Assembly: GCA_947176505.1 (NCBI GenBank)
Contig: CAMWQW010000017.1
Span: 28,829 to 92,828 of the forward strand
DNA length: 64,000 bases
Origin: an uncultured Lachnospiraceae bacterium
Lineage (GTDB): Bacteria > Bacillota > Clostridia > Lachnospirales > Lachnospiraceae
Direction: 5' to 3'
Part shown: piece after piece, positions 44,392 to 53,414 of the stretch
Layout: the number at the start of each line of letters is the position of its first letter
Position numbering within the stretch: position 1 is the stretch's first letter
Notes under the pieces: model-generated
What the model was told of the DNA's origin: nothing
The model's database searches: none
Seen by the model: the letters and a program-made list of their open reading frames with translations, nothing else
Made by a program: the position numbers and the translations under genes

Positions 44392-45729
44392 ATGCCAAAG
44401 ATATCGATTATTATGCCATTATATAACGCATCTAAGTATCTGGAGGAAACTTTGCGCAGTATTTTGCAACAGACATTAGAGGACTTTGAATTAATCTGTA
44501 TTAACGATGCATCCACTGACGACACCGTACAAATTATACGGAATTTTCAAACAAAGGACGGCAGAATACATATATTTTCTAACGCAGAGCGCCACGGTGC
44601 CGCGTATTCCAGAAACCGTGGAATGAAGGAAGCAAAGGGAGAATATTTTGCTTTTTTAGATGGGGACGATATTTTTGATGAGGAGATGCTTGAGAAAGCA
44701 TATCAGGCGGCAGAGGAGAAGTGCGCAGACATTGTAACCTATCAATATCTGCATGTCTCATCTGATGTCATACATCATAAATTTGACCGGGTTCATTCGG
44801 AAGAATATAAGGCACGTTATTGCCGTCAGACTTTTTCCTTATCAGAATATGCACCCGGTGAACTGATACAGTTCCCTTTAGGACCATGTGATAAGCTTTA
44901 TCGGAGAAGCTTAATTGAAGACAATCATCTTGCGTTTCAGAATTTGACGAGCGGGAATGATTTATATTTTGTTTTTATGGCGCTTTTGCTTTCTAAGCGA
45001 ACGGTTATGTTAGAAGAGGATAGGGTGATGCTGTATGCAAGGGACCACTTTAGACAAGGGAGGATTTCCTTAAATCGCGATCCCATGTGCACTTATCAGG
45101 CTTTTATGAAGGCAGGGCAGGATTTGAGAGACAGAAATATGTTTGCTTGTGTGAGTCATCATTTCTACTATAGAGTATTCTATTCCTTGAGGGACGCGTT
45201 ATTGGCTGACAAAGACAGGGAACGTGCGAAACGGTTTTACGGATTTCTGCAGGAGGAGGGCATAGAGCATTTTCGCGCGATTGACAGACAATGCTTTGAC
45301 GAATTGGATGAGTATATAAGAAACGGGTTCCGGCATTATATAGAAAAAGATTTTACATCCGGCTGGTATCGGGAAGAAAATATACTGAAACTTTTTTTGC
45401 ATCAAAATGCAGAGCGGGTAATTGCATTATTTGAAAGATACAGATTTCCCGACCAAAAGATTGCCGTATGGGGCGCCGGAGAGAATGGGAAAGTATTACT
45501 TGAATTTTGCAGGCAGCACCATCTGGATATCAGCGTGGTGATTGACAAGTCACGGGACAAGCAGGGGACGGAATTGGCTGGCTGCAAGGTTGCGGCATTA
45601 CATGAAGTGGCAGATGATATACAGATTATTATTATTTCTGCGCGTTTTATATATGATGATGTGGTCAGGGAAGTGGGAAACAGGGAAATAGAAGTGCTGG
45701 ATATTAACCGCTTTCTGTGCATTGATTAA
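44392..45729 (+). CDS. GT2 glycosyltransferase with C-terminal Rossmann module, tandem copy
   Basis: 445 residues from ATG 44392 (AAAGGATG upstream). A 22-codon longer frame begins inside the previous gene, but the conserved N-terminus MPKISIIMPLYNASKYL argues for this start. Same domain order as its neighbour: GT2 with CINDASTDDT and FLDGDDIF, linker with DFTSGWYREE, module IAVWGAGENGKVLLEFC. The region around 150-190 differs, likely acceptor specificity. Confidence 0.8.
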   Translation: MPKISIIMPLYNASKYLEETLRSILQQTLEDFELICINDASTDDTVQIIRNFQTKDGRIHIFSNAERHGAAYSRNRGMKEAKGEYFAFLDGDDIFDEEMLEKAYQAAEEKCADIVTYQYLHVSSDVIHHKFDRVHSEEYKARYCRQTFSLSEYAPGELIQFPLGPCDKLYRRSLIEDNHLAFQNLTSGNDLYFVFMALLLSKRTVMLEEDRVMLYARDHFRQGRISLNRDPMCTYQAFMKAGQDLRDRNMFACVSHHFYYRVFYSLRDALLADKDRERAKRFYGFLQEEGIEHFRAIDRQCFDELDEYIRNGFRHYIEKDFTSGWYREENILKLFLHQNAERVIALFERYRFPDQKIAVWGAGENGKVLLEFCRQHHLDISVVIDKSRDKQGTELAGCKVAALHEVADDIQIIIISARFIYDDVVREVGNREIEVLDINRFLCID

Positions 45730-45796
45730 GCAAAACGAGAAAGCACTTATGATGTAAGAAGTTTTGAAAGAACAGGAAAGGATATGGTTTGCCGAT

Positions 45797-46933
45797 ATGA
45801 ATATTGCCATCTGGGGTACGGGTGTTTTTGGAAAATATATAGAGGAGCAATTAAAAGATAATACAAATTACTTGATCCGCTATTTTGTGGACAGCAATGA
45901 AGCGCTGTGGGGACAGGAAATAAACGGTAGGGAGATTATTTCACCGAAACGATTACAGGAAATATATGCCAAAGAACTGGATTTCGTACTGGTTGCATTC
46001 CTAAATGGTATAGAGATTTACGGATTGCTCTCTCAGATGAATATTAAGCGATTTGGTATTATATGGAACAGAGTATTAGAGGCTGGAATGTTATTAAAAG
46101 CTGATTTGTCAGAGGATAAAAATATTGTCTGGAGTAATGCGAAATATCTTGACAAACCTGTGCTCAGACGTCTGGAAACAAATATTATGGATGGATGTAA
46201 TTTGAACTGTAAGGGGTGCAGCCACTTTTCTAATTTGTTTGCGCAAGGGGCAAGTGTACTCTTTGAAATATATTGTAGAGACTTAAAACGTATTACAGAG
46301 AATGTTTATATCCATCGGTTTAATATGCTGGGAGGAGAGGCGATATTACATCCCCAAATGATTGAGTATATAGAGTATACAAGGCAATTACTTCCTGATT
46401 CAGAGATTGAAATTGTAACGAACGGTTTATTACTTCCGAGGCAGACAGAGAAATTCTTCCTATGCTGTGCCGAGAATAATATAACAATCAGCATATCAGG
46501 ATATCCTCCTACTTTGCAGTTAAAGGATAAAATTATTGATATTCTGGAAAAATATCAGATTGTGTATATTTTCAGGGAAGACGTGAAGGAGTTTGGAAAA
46601 AATATTGATTTATCCGGTACGGCGAATCCGAGGGATGCAGTCAAGAGATGCCGGGAGAGCCGATGTTCTTTCTTACGAGAAGGCAAAATATATAAATGCC
46701 CTTTTGAGGCGCTCGGCAATCGGTTATTTGAGCATTTCGGCTTGGATATCAGGCTGCACGGCGGAATTGATATCTGGGATGAAAATCTGGACTGGTCTGT
46801 GCTGGCGGAGTGGTTTATGAAGCCGCATGAGCCAGTCGATGCATGCAGATATTGCGGAGAGGAAGTAAAGATTGCGTGGGAAGCAGCGAAGGAACCCGCA
46901 TTAGAGGACTGGGTAGTAAGCAAAGGGGTGTAA
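45797..46933 (+). CDS. Rossmann module fused to radical SAM enzyme
   Basis: 378 residues from ATG 45797; a TTG 33 bases upstream is an alternative. Residues 1-100 are the recurring module (MNIAIWGTGVFGKYIEEQL, FVLVAFLNGIEIYGLL). Residues about 125-375 are radical SAM with Cys134-x3-Cys138-x2-Cys141 in CNLNCKGCSHF, similar in this half to the enzyme at 11050 (both keep NMLGGEA/KVLGGEG and TNG). C-terminal cysteines (CRESRC, KCPFEA, CRYCGEE) point to an auxiliary cluster. Confidence 0.8.
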   Translation: MNIAIWGTGVFGKYIEEQLKDNTNYLIRYFVDSNEALWGQEINGREIISPKRLQEIYAKELDFVLVAFLNGIEIYGLLSQMNIKRFGIIWNRVLEAGMLLKADLSEDKNIVWSNAKYLDKPVLRRLETNIMDGCNLNCKGCSHFSNLFAQGASVLFEIYCRDLKRITENVYIHRFNMLGGEAILHPQMIEYIEYTRQLLPDSEIEIVTNGLLLPRQTEKFFLCCAENNITISISGYPPTLQLKDKIIDILEKYQIVYIFREDVKEFGKNIDLSGTANPRDAVKRCRESRCSFLREGKIYKCPFEALGNRLFEHFGLDIRLHGGIDIWDENLDWSVLAEWFMKPHEPVDACRYCGEEVKIAWEAAKEPALEDWVVSKGV

Positions 46934-46951
46934 ACAAGCGGATTGAACAAA

Positions 46952-48226
46952 GTGAGAAATGACGTACGGGTATCGGTAATTATTCCGGTGTACAACGCCG
47001 GACAATATTTAGAGACATGTTTGGACAGCGTATGCGGTCAGGTGATTCAGGAATTGGAGATCATATGTATTGACGATGGTTCTACGGACGATTCATCTGC
47101 TATATTGAGGCGGTATAGCATGAAAGATAATAGAATAAAAATTATCAGTCAGGATAACAGCGGACCGGGGCTGGCAAGAAACAGAGGCTTAGGTGAGGCT
47201 CGCGGAGAATTTGTCGCTTTTATGGATGCGGATGATTATTATACGGACATGAATGCATTGGCGCAGATGTATCGGATTTGTAAGGAAAACAATGTAAAAG
47301 TATGTGGGAGCGCGGCAAAGTATTTAAGACAGGGAGTCATTGCGGATGATATGACATTGCAGGATGTGAGAAGGGCGGCGCAGGAAAATAAGATTTTAGA
47401 GTATCGGGATTATGAGTTTGACTATGGATATCTGGGATTTCTTTTTTCTAAAGAAATGCTGCTGGAAGAAGGCATAACCTTTCCGGCATATAGGAGATAT
47501 CAGGACCCCTGCTTTCTTGTCCGGACAATGTGTGCTGCCGGACAGTTTGGATTTTTGGATACGACTACATATGTTCTTCGTGTGCCGACTATGTCGTCCA
47601 GATTTTCCAAGGATAAAGTGACGGATTTATTAAAGGGACTGCGTGACAATTTATCTTTTGCCAATGAGAAGAGACTGGATAAACTGTTCCAAACCACATT
47701 GATGCGGCTGGAGTATGAGTATTACAGTATTATCTGCCGCTATGTAAGTTCGGAGGACGAGCGGCAGGTCAGTCTACTACGGGAAATCAACCATCTTGTG
47801 AGAGAAGGATTGCAGGATGATAAATATATCATCAGACCGCTTTCTTTTATCATATCGGGAAATGCTGATTTCTATCTTCATTATGAAAAGAATCTCTGTG
47901 AAAAAATAGCGAAACAGCCATATTTCTATTTATATGGTGCAGGAGGAATGGCGAAAAAATTTCTCTGGTATTTAAAGAGCCAAAACCTATTACATAAAAT
48001 CAGAGGAATCCTTGTGTCCGTTTTGCCAAAGGAGGAACAATTTATTGAGGGCATTCCGGTGGCGACGTTGGAACAACTTAAGGTGAAGACGGAGGATTAT
48101 ATACTGATTGGTACAGGCGCGGTTTTTCATAAGGAGATTTGGGACAGTCTGTGCAGCAAAGGATTTGGCAACGCTGACATTTTGGACAGCGTATTCTTGG
48201 AGGAACTGCCGGAAGTGGACGGGTAA
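46952..48226 (+). CDS. GT2 glycosyltransferase with C-terminal Rossmann module
   Basis: 424 residues from GTG 46952, chosen because AAGCGGA lies about nine bases upstream; the TTG at 46943 abuts that site. GT2 motifs VSVIIPVYNAGQYLETCL, CIDDGSTDDS, GPGLARNRGL and FMDADDYY. The module starts near 325 (YFYLYGAGGMAKKFLWYL) and ends DYILIGTGAVFHKEIWDSL. The fold order matches 35981-37285 on the other strand. Confidence 0.8.
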   Translation: MRNDVRVSVIIPVYNAGQYLETCLDSVCGQVIQELEIICIDDGSTDDSSAILRRYSMKDNRIKIISQDNSGPGLARNRGLGEARGEFVAFMDADDYYTDMNALAQMYRICKENNVKVCGSAAKYLRQGVIADDMTLQDVRRAAQENKILEYRDYEFDYGYLGFLFSKEMLLEEGITFPAYRRYQDPCFLVRTMCAAGQFGFLDTTTYVLRVPTMSSRFSKDKVTDLLKGLRDNLSFANEKRLDKLFQTTLMRLEYEYYSIICRYVSSEDERQVSLLREINHLVREGLQDDKYIIRPLSFIISGNADFYLHYEKNLCEKIAKQPYFYLYGAGGMAKKFLWYLKSQNLLHKIRGILVSVLPKEEQFIEGIPVATLEQLKVKTEDYILIGTGAVFHKEIWDSLCSKGFGNADILDSVFLEELPEVDG

Positions 48227-48236
48227 AGGAAATGCA

Positions 48237-49379
48237 ATGAATATTTGTGGCAAGGAACAGATAAGAAGAGCGTTAGAAAGTGATGATAATATTGTAATTT
48301 ACGGAGCCGGAATGATTGCAGGGCATGTATATCATTGTCTGTCGGCGGAACCGTTTTGCTGTTCGATTAGCGCATTTATGGTTTCAGAGAAAAAAGAGGG
48401 AATCCATGAACTGTATGGGACTCCGGTTATAGACGTTCATGAGGGCAACAAGTACAAAGACAATGCGGTCATCCTGATTGCCGTTATGGATATGTATTAT
48501 GAAGAAATCGTGCGGACATTACAAGAAGAAGGGTTTAAGAATTACGTTTCCATGACATTTGAGAGTAAGTTATGGGAAGAGGTGAGAGCGGTTTATGCGG
48601 AAGAATTATGGCGGCGGGGCAACAGAAAGTATCTGCCGTTGAAAGTGGCGCTGCAACAGAAGCAGTCCGGTGACGGCATTCACATTTATCGCGCATGCAG
48701 TCATATGGACAAACCGCTTCATACTGATTTATCAGAATACGACTGGGAGATCCCAATTCAGGTGGGCGCGGCACTGACACAGGCAAGAATCTGCCCTGTA
48801 TGTGATGATTATGGTGAGAATATATCAGGTAGAAACCAAGAATACTGTGAGCTGACGGCGCTATATTGGATATGGAAGAATGATGTATCGAAATATGCGG
48901 GCTTATGCCACTACCGCCGTCATTTTGAATTAGACAAAGAAATGATAGGGCAAATAGCGGAATCGGATATAGATGTCGTTTTGACGGTACCGATCTTTAA
49001 TTTCCCTGATGTGAGGTCAACTTATGTCCATGACCATATCGAAGAAGATTGGAACGTCATGATGAAGGCGATTGCCGATTTGGCGCCGGATTATTGTGAG
49101 ACCGCGAGGGCGGTGCAGGACGGTGTTTTCTATTATGCCTATAATATGTTTATTGCACGCAGGGAGATTTTGAATGACTACAGTGAATGGCTTTTCCCGA
49201 TTCTTGCCTATTGCGAGGGGAATTGTTCCGGCAGGGACAGCAGTATCAGCAGAGAATGCAGAGACAGCTATCAGAGACGGTATATCGGATTCCTTGCGGA
49301 ACGTTTAATGTCGATTTATTTCCTGCATCATGAGAAGGAGTACAGAATCGTACATGCCGGGAAGCGCTTTCTGACATAA
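48237..49379 (+). CDS. Rossmann module plus DUF4422 protein, copy 1
   Basis: 380 residues from ATG 48237 (AAAGGA six bases upstream). Residues 1-115 are the recurring module (NIVIYGAGMIAGHVYHCL, VILIAVMDMYYEEIV). Residues about 135-380 are DUF4422: IYRACSHMDKPLH, QVGAALTQARIC, DYGENISGRNQEYCELTALYW and GLCHYRRHF. DUF4422 proteins occur in capsule and glycosylation loci and are thought to be glycosyltransferases, with unproven activity. A paralogue follows at 49446. Confidence 0.8.
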   Translation: MNICGKEQIRRALESDDNIVIYGAGMIAGHVYHCLSAEPFCCSISAFMVSEKKEGIHELYGTPVIDVHEGNKYKDNAVILIAVMDMYYEEIVRTLQEEGFKNYVSMTFESKLWEEVRAVYAEELWRRGNRKYLPLKVALQQKQSGDGIHIYRACSHMDKPLHTDLSEYDWEIPIQVGAALTQARICPVCDDYGENISGRNQEYCELTALYWIWKNDVSKYAGLCHYRRHFELDKEMIGQIAESDIDVVLTVPIFNFPDVRSTYVHDHIEEDWNVMMKAIADLAPDYCETARAVQDGVFYYAYNMFIARREILNDYSEWLFPILAYCEGNCSGRDSSISRECRDSYQRRYIGFLAERLMSIYFLHHEKEYRIVHAGKRFLT

Positions 49380-49445
49380 GACTAGGGCATGACAGAGAGG
49401 ATTAGTGGGCATTAGGAGGCATCAAAGGAAAAAAGGAGCGGCTTT

Positions 49446-50714
49446 ATGAGATTCATACCGGAACATTTGCAGTCCCCTTTCTGCATCTACGGTGCAGGAA
49501 TTGTTGCGACAAACGTCTACACGGCACTCAAAACTTTATATCATGTAAAGCCCCTTTTCTTTCTCGTATCGGATTCAGAAAAAGGGGGAGGACTGGACGA
49601 GCCTCCGGAAGAGATTGATGGTATTATTGTTAAACGGTTATCGGCGTGGAAACAGGAACAGGTTACGAAACAACGAGTATCAGCGGGCAGAGTAACATAT
49701 TTGATTGCCACACCGGAAGAACATCATGCGGCAATTATTGAGGCGCTGCGTACTAATGTGCCGTATTCTTCTGATTCCCGGAAAGCGTCGGGTATATTTG
49801 GCATATCTGATGCATCCGAAGAGAATCCACATATCATCCCAGTGACAAACGAAGTGGAGAACGAACTGATGGAGGCGTATTATCGCTCTTGCCCGGAGCG
49901 CAGAACGGTATCGGAACTGTTGTCCGAAACAAAGATGCGGGAAAGCAGGGGCATTCCGGTGGAGTCCATGTTATCCGGAGTTCGGGTCTTTCAAGCCAAA
50001 TCCCATATGGACAAACCGCTTCGTAAGTCAAAGTCGGACTTATCCCCTGATACATTGCATGATGCCGGTCAAAGCTATATATTGCCCGGTTACATCGTTC
50101 CGATACAAGCCGGGGCAGAGCTGGCTTCAATGTCAATTGCTGATTTGAAAGATAACACGGGAGATAACATATCCGAAAAAAACAGGAATTACTGCGAGCT
50201 TACCGTAACATATCACGCATGGAAAAACTGTCATGCAGCTTATAAAGGAATCTGCCACTACAGACGCGTTTTTGATATAGATGATACACAGATGCAGAAT
50301 TTACTTATAGCGCAGCGCGAATGGGATGTGATCCTGCCTTTTCCTTCCGTCTATTACCCGGATATAGATAAGGAGCATATGCGTTATGTCAAAGAATCCG
50401 ACTGGGAGGCGATGCTTCAGGCTCTCTCGGAGACTGCACCGGAATATCTGGCATTTTATCGAGGAGCAGTACAAAAAGGAGAAAAATTTTTTTGCAATTT
50501 CAATATGTTAATTGCGAAATCGGCAGTGTTTGATGATTATTGCAGCTTTCTTTTTCGCGTTCTGCAGCGGACGGAACAACTTACCAAGCCGAAAGGTCCG
50601 GAGCGTGCGGATCGTTTTGCGGGATATTTGGGTGAGAATCTGACGACGTTGTATTTCCTGAAAAATCGGGAAAAACTTAAAATCGCGTATGCTGGGAAGC
50701 TGTGGCTTGTATAA
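49446..50714 (+). CDS. Rossmann module plus DUF4422 protein, copy 2
   Basis: 422 residues, ATG after AAAGGAGCGG. Residues 1-105 carry the module (FCIYGAGIVATNVYTALKTL, VTYLIATPEEHHAAII). A 40-residue insertion separates it from the DUF4422 part (FQAKSHMDKPLR, IQAGAELASMSIAD, DNISEKNRNYCELTVTYHAWKN, GICHYRRVF). The duplicate architecture with its neighbour shows fusion preceded duplication. A ribosome-proximal gap of 66 bases separates the pair. Confidence 0.8.
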   Translation: MRFIPEHLQSPFCIYGAGIVATNVYTALKTLYHVKPLFFLVSDSEKGGGLDEPPEEIDGIIVKRLSAWKQEQVTKQRVSAGRVTYLIATPEEHHAAIIEALRTNVPYSSDSRKASGIFGISDASEENPHIIPVTNEVENELMEAYYRSCPERRTVSELLSETKMRESRGIPVESMLSGVRVFQAKSHMDKPLRKSKSDLSPDTLHDAGQSYILPGYIVPIQAGAELASMSIADLKDNTGDNISEKNRNYCELTVTYHAWKNCHAAYKGICHYRRVFDIDDTQMQNLLIAQREWDVILPFPSVYYPDIDKEHMRYVKESDWEAMLQALSETAPEYLAFYRGAVQKGEKFFCNFNMLIAKSAVFDDYCSFLFRVLQRTEQLTKPKGPERADRFAGYLGENLTTLYFLKNREKLKIAYAGKLWLV

Positions 50715-50825
50715 CTATATTCAAGGTCAGTGATTACTAAGAGCGTAGATACGATATGGAGATTGGCAGATAGAAGGACAGCGTAAGAACAGCAGAAAAT
50801 TAATATAGAAGGAAAGTGCCGGAAA

Positions 50826-51905
50826 ATGGAATCACAGACATATAAGGAAGAAATACAGTTATTGTTACAACAAAATATGAATCTGCCATGGGAGAAAATT
50901 GCAGGCAAAACAATACTACTTTCCGGAGCGACGGGTATGATCGGGAAGTGTATCGTGGATATATTGATGAAATACAATGATGATAGCAGGAAGAATGCGG
51001 GCATTTCAGACATGGCTGCGTCGGAAAGACTAATAAATATTATTGCGTTAAGCAGAAATGAAGAGCGTGCTAAAGAAAGGCTGGATGAGCATTGGGGCAG
51101 AGAAGATTTTCGGTATATCTGCAGTGACGTGAATCAGGCAATACCGGAATGCGGAAAAGCAGATTATGTGATTCACGCGGCAAGCAATACCCATCCTTTG
51201 CAATATTCAGGGGATCCTATCGGGACGATTACTGCGAATGTGATAGGTACGAAGAACCTGCTGGACTACGCCGTATCCTGTCATGCAGAGCGGTTCTGCT
51301 TTGTCTCGTCAGTAGAAATATATGGAGAAAACAGGGGAGATACGGACAGATTCAGTGAAAATTATCTGGGATATTTAGACTGTAATACGCTGCGGGCGGG
51401 ATATCCGGAGAGTAAACGTGCGGGCGAAGCGCTTTGTAATGCATACGCCCAGACTCATCAACTTAATTTTGTGATACCGCGCCTTGGCAGAGTGTACGGA
51501 CCGACGATGCTTCCTTCCGATTCTAAGGCGGTTGCGCAGTTTATCAAGAAAGCGGCAGCAGGAGAAGACATAGTCTTAAAAAGCGCCGGAACACAGTGCT
51601 ATTCCTATACGTATGCATTGGACGCGGCATTAGCCGTTCTTACGGTATTATTAAAAGGAAAAAGAGGAGAGGCGTACAATATTTCGGATACGGAGTCAGA
51701 AGTGACGCTTAGGCAGATTGCGGAGTGGCTGGCGGAGGATAGTGGCGTCAAAGTAGTTTATGATATACCGGATGCGGCGGAACAGGCAGGTTATTCCACG
51801 GCGACGAAGGCGCTTCTTGATACGGAAAAGATAGAAACGCTGGGCTGGAAGCCTAGGACGCATATGCGGGAAGGGCTGCGTAAGACGATAGAAAGTTTAC
51901 GCTGA
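50826..51905 (+). CDS. NAD-dependent epimerase/dehydratase (extended SDR)
   Basis: 359 residues. Nucleotide-binding ILLSGATGMIGKCI (about 30-44), SSVEIYGE, YPESKRAGE with YxxxK, and RVYGPTM. The overall pattern is nearest to UDP-glucuronate decarboxylase or dTDP/CDP-sugar dehydratase-type SDRs; the reaction cannot be fixed by eye. Last gene of the glycan locus: a strong terminator starts 20 bases after its stop codon. Confidence 0.8.
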   Translation: MESQTYKEEIQLLLQQNMNLPWEKIAGKTILLSGATGMIGKCIVDILMKYNDDSRKNAGISDMAASERLINIIALSRNEERAKERLDEHWGREDFRYICSDVNQAIPECGKADYVIHAASNTHPLQYSGDPIGTITANVIGTKNLLDYAVSCHAERFCFVSSVEIYGENRGDTDRFSENYLGYLDCNTLRAGYPESKRAGEALCNAYAQTHQLNFVIPRLGRVYGPTMLPSDSKAVAQFIKKAAAGEDIVLKSAGTQCYSYTYALDAALAVLTVLLKGKRGEAYNISDTESEVTLRQIAEWLAEDSGVKVVYDIPDAAEQAGYSTATKALLDTEKIETLGWKPRTHMREGLRKTIESLR

Positions 51906-51924
51906 TTATTACGAAAGTATAAAG

Positions 51925-51988
51925 TACACCTTCAAAACGCTTGGAAAGTTTCAGCAGACAGACCAAGCTGATGAAGGTGTATTTTTTT
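51925..51988 (+). terminator. Rho-independent terminator ending the glycan locus
   Basis: TACACCTTC (51925-51933) pairs with GAAGGTGTA (51973-51981), followed by seven T. An inner arm GCTTGG/CCAAGC lies inside the loop. Likely the 3' end of the large operon. Confidence 0.8.
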
Positions 51989-52080
51989 AGACTAATAGTT
52001 GTGCCTCTATTGGAATTATGTTATGATTATAATAAATTATAGTTTGAAAATATAAAATTAAGTTTTGGAATGGAGAGTAT

Positions 52081-53175
52081 ATGTCATTTGACAGTAAGAA
52101 GAGGGAGGAAATACGAAAGTATATTTTGCGTAAAATTGCGCTGGATGATGAGGAACTGATTGCTAAGTGCATGGATAGTTTCGGCATTTCAGTCACTTCC
52201 GTAAAACGTTACCTGAAGGAACTTACCAATCATGAAGTGATTATGCCGCAGACTGACTGCGCTTGCGGATATTGCTTGACAGAACATGTCATTGAGAAGA
52301 GGGTTTCTTTAGGACAGCCGCAGGAGGAAGACCGCTTGTATGCTTCGCTGATTCGGGGGAATCTGTCGGGCTGCAATGCAAACGCGATGCGAATCTGGCA
52401 ATATGTATGTGCCGAGATGTTGAACAATGCGATAGAACATTCACGTGGCGGGAATATACGAATTATTGTAAGCACCAATGTTCTTTACAGCAGGATAGTT
52501 ATTGTGGATGACGGTGTGGGGGTTTTCCAGACATTATTGGATTATATGCTGGCGCAAGGTTGGGATCATCCGTGTGCGGAGGATGCGCTGCTTGAACTTT
52601 ATAAAGGAAAGTTTACAAGTGACACAAGCAGGCATTCGGGAGAAGGTATTTTCTTCTCATCGAAGGCAGTAGATGAATTTGCAATCTGGTCAGATGACAG
52701 AATCTATAAAAACGGATACGGTATCAGCAGCGAAGCCTTAGAGCATCGTTTATTGGCATATGCTTCCCGTATACAAAAGATTGGAACTATGGTTATGATG
52801 ACGCTTGAAAACGAGACATCCAGAAATCTTTCGGAGGTATTTGATATGTACACGGACATAGAAGAGGGGTTCATACGCACGAGGATTCCCGTAAAAGAGG
52901 CGTGTCTGACCGGAGAACCCGTGGCACGCTCACAGGCAAGGCGGATATGCAATCGTCTGGACGAGTTTAAGGAGATTATTTTGGATTTTGACCGGGTAGA
53001 AGTGATGGGACAAGGATTTGCAGATGAGCTTTTCCGCGTGTATGCATCAGCACATCCGCAAGTTATATTGCGCCCGGTGAATATGGTGATGGAAGTGGAG
53101 CGGATGATTCGGCATGTCACCAGAGGACGGATGCCGGAGAATGTGCGTATGACGGATGATATAAGTGTTACATGA
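52081..53175 (+). CDS. HATPase regulator with STAS-like (DUF4325) domain
   Basis: 364 residues. Residues 1-60 form a winged-helix-like segment (FGISVTSVKRYLKELTNH). Residues about 90-240 are a GHKL ATPase: N-box EMLNNAIEH (112-120), G1 VDDGVG (142-147) and G2 HSGEGIFF. Residues about 260-350 match STAS-like DUF4325 (DFDRVEVMGQGFADELFRVY). It lacks a histidine phosphotransfer domain, so it is not a classical sensor kinase. It is probably a soluble regulator of gene expression. Whether it governs the glycan locus upstream is unknown; it has its own transcription unit. Confidence 0.75.
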   Translation: MSFDSKKREEIRKYILRKIALDDEELIAKCMDSFGISVTSVKRYLKELTNHEVIMPQTDCACGYCLTEHVIEKRVSLGQPQEEDRLYASLIRGNLSGCNANAMRIWQYVCAEMLNNAIEHSRGGNIRIIVSTNVLYSRIVIVDDGVGVFQTLLDYMLAQGWDHPCAEDALLELYKGKFTSDTSRHSGEGIFFSSKAVDEFAIWSDDRIYKNGYGISSEALEHRLLAYASRIQKIGTMVMMTLENETSRNLSEVFDMYTDIEEGFIRTRIPVKEACLTGEPVARSQARRICNRLDEFKEIILDFDRVEVMGQGFADELFRVYASAHPQVILRPVNMVMEVERMIRHVTRGRMPENVRMTDDISVT

Positions 53176-53269
53176 CATTTACTATTGGATGTTAAAACAG
53201 AGTGCAGGTACATAAAGTGAGCAGACAGAATAATGAAATGAAATGGATAAAACCTTTCCTTTCCACCAC

Positions 53270-53298
53270 TTGCAACTTTCTTAAATTTGTTATATGAT
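53270..53298 (+). promoter_or_regulatory. Predicted sigma-A promoter for the DUF6106-like gene
   Basis: TTGCAA (53270-53275) and TATGAT (53293-53298) with an exact 17-base spacer. It gives a leader of about 110 bases before ATG 53415, GC-rich with several short inverted repeats (GCCGG, GCGCCGG/GCCGGG). Confidence 0.65.
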
Positions 53299-53414
53299 AG
53301 TCCTATATTTTCGTGAGGGGCTGAGCCGGAACTTATGAATGTGCCGGACAGATTCGATAACAGAAACCCATGAAGCGCCGGAAGATACGCCGGGAGCTTC
53401 GGAACGGAGGACAA

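Noticed and set aside
53310-53400. TPP or other known riboswitch in the leader
   Set aside because: A GGGGCTGAG-like string is present, but the remaining conserved parts of the TPP element are absent.
52704-53414. 236-codon minus-strand frame
   Set aside because: Opposite the STAS-like gene and the promoter of the next gene; low-complexity Ser/Ile composition and no ribosome site.
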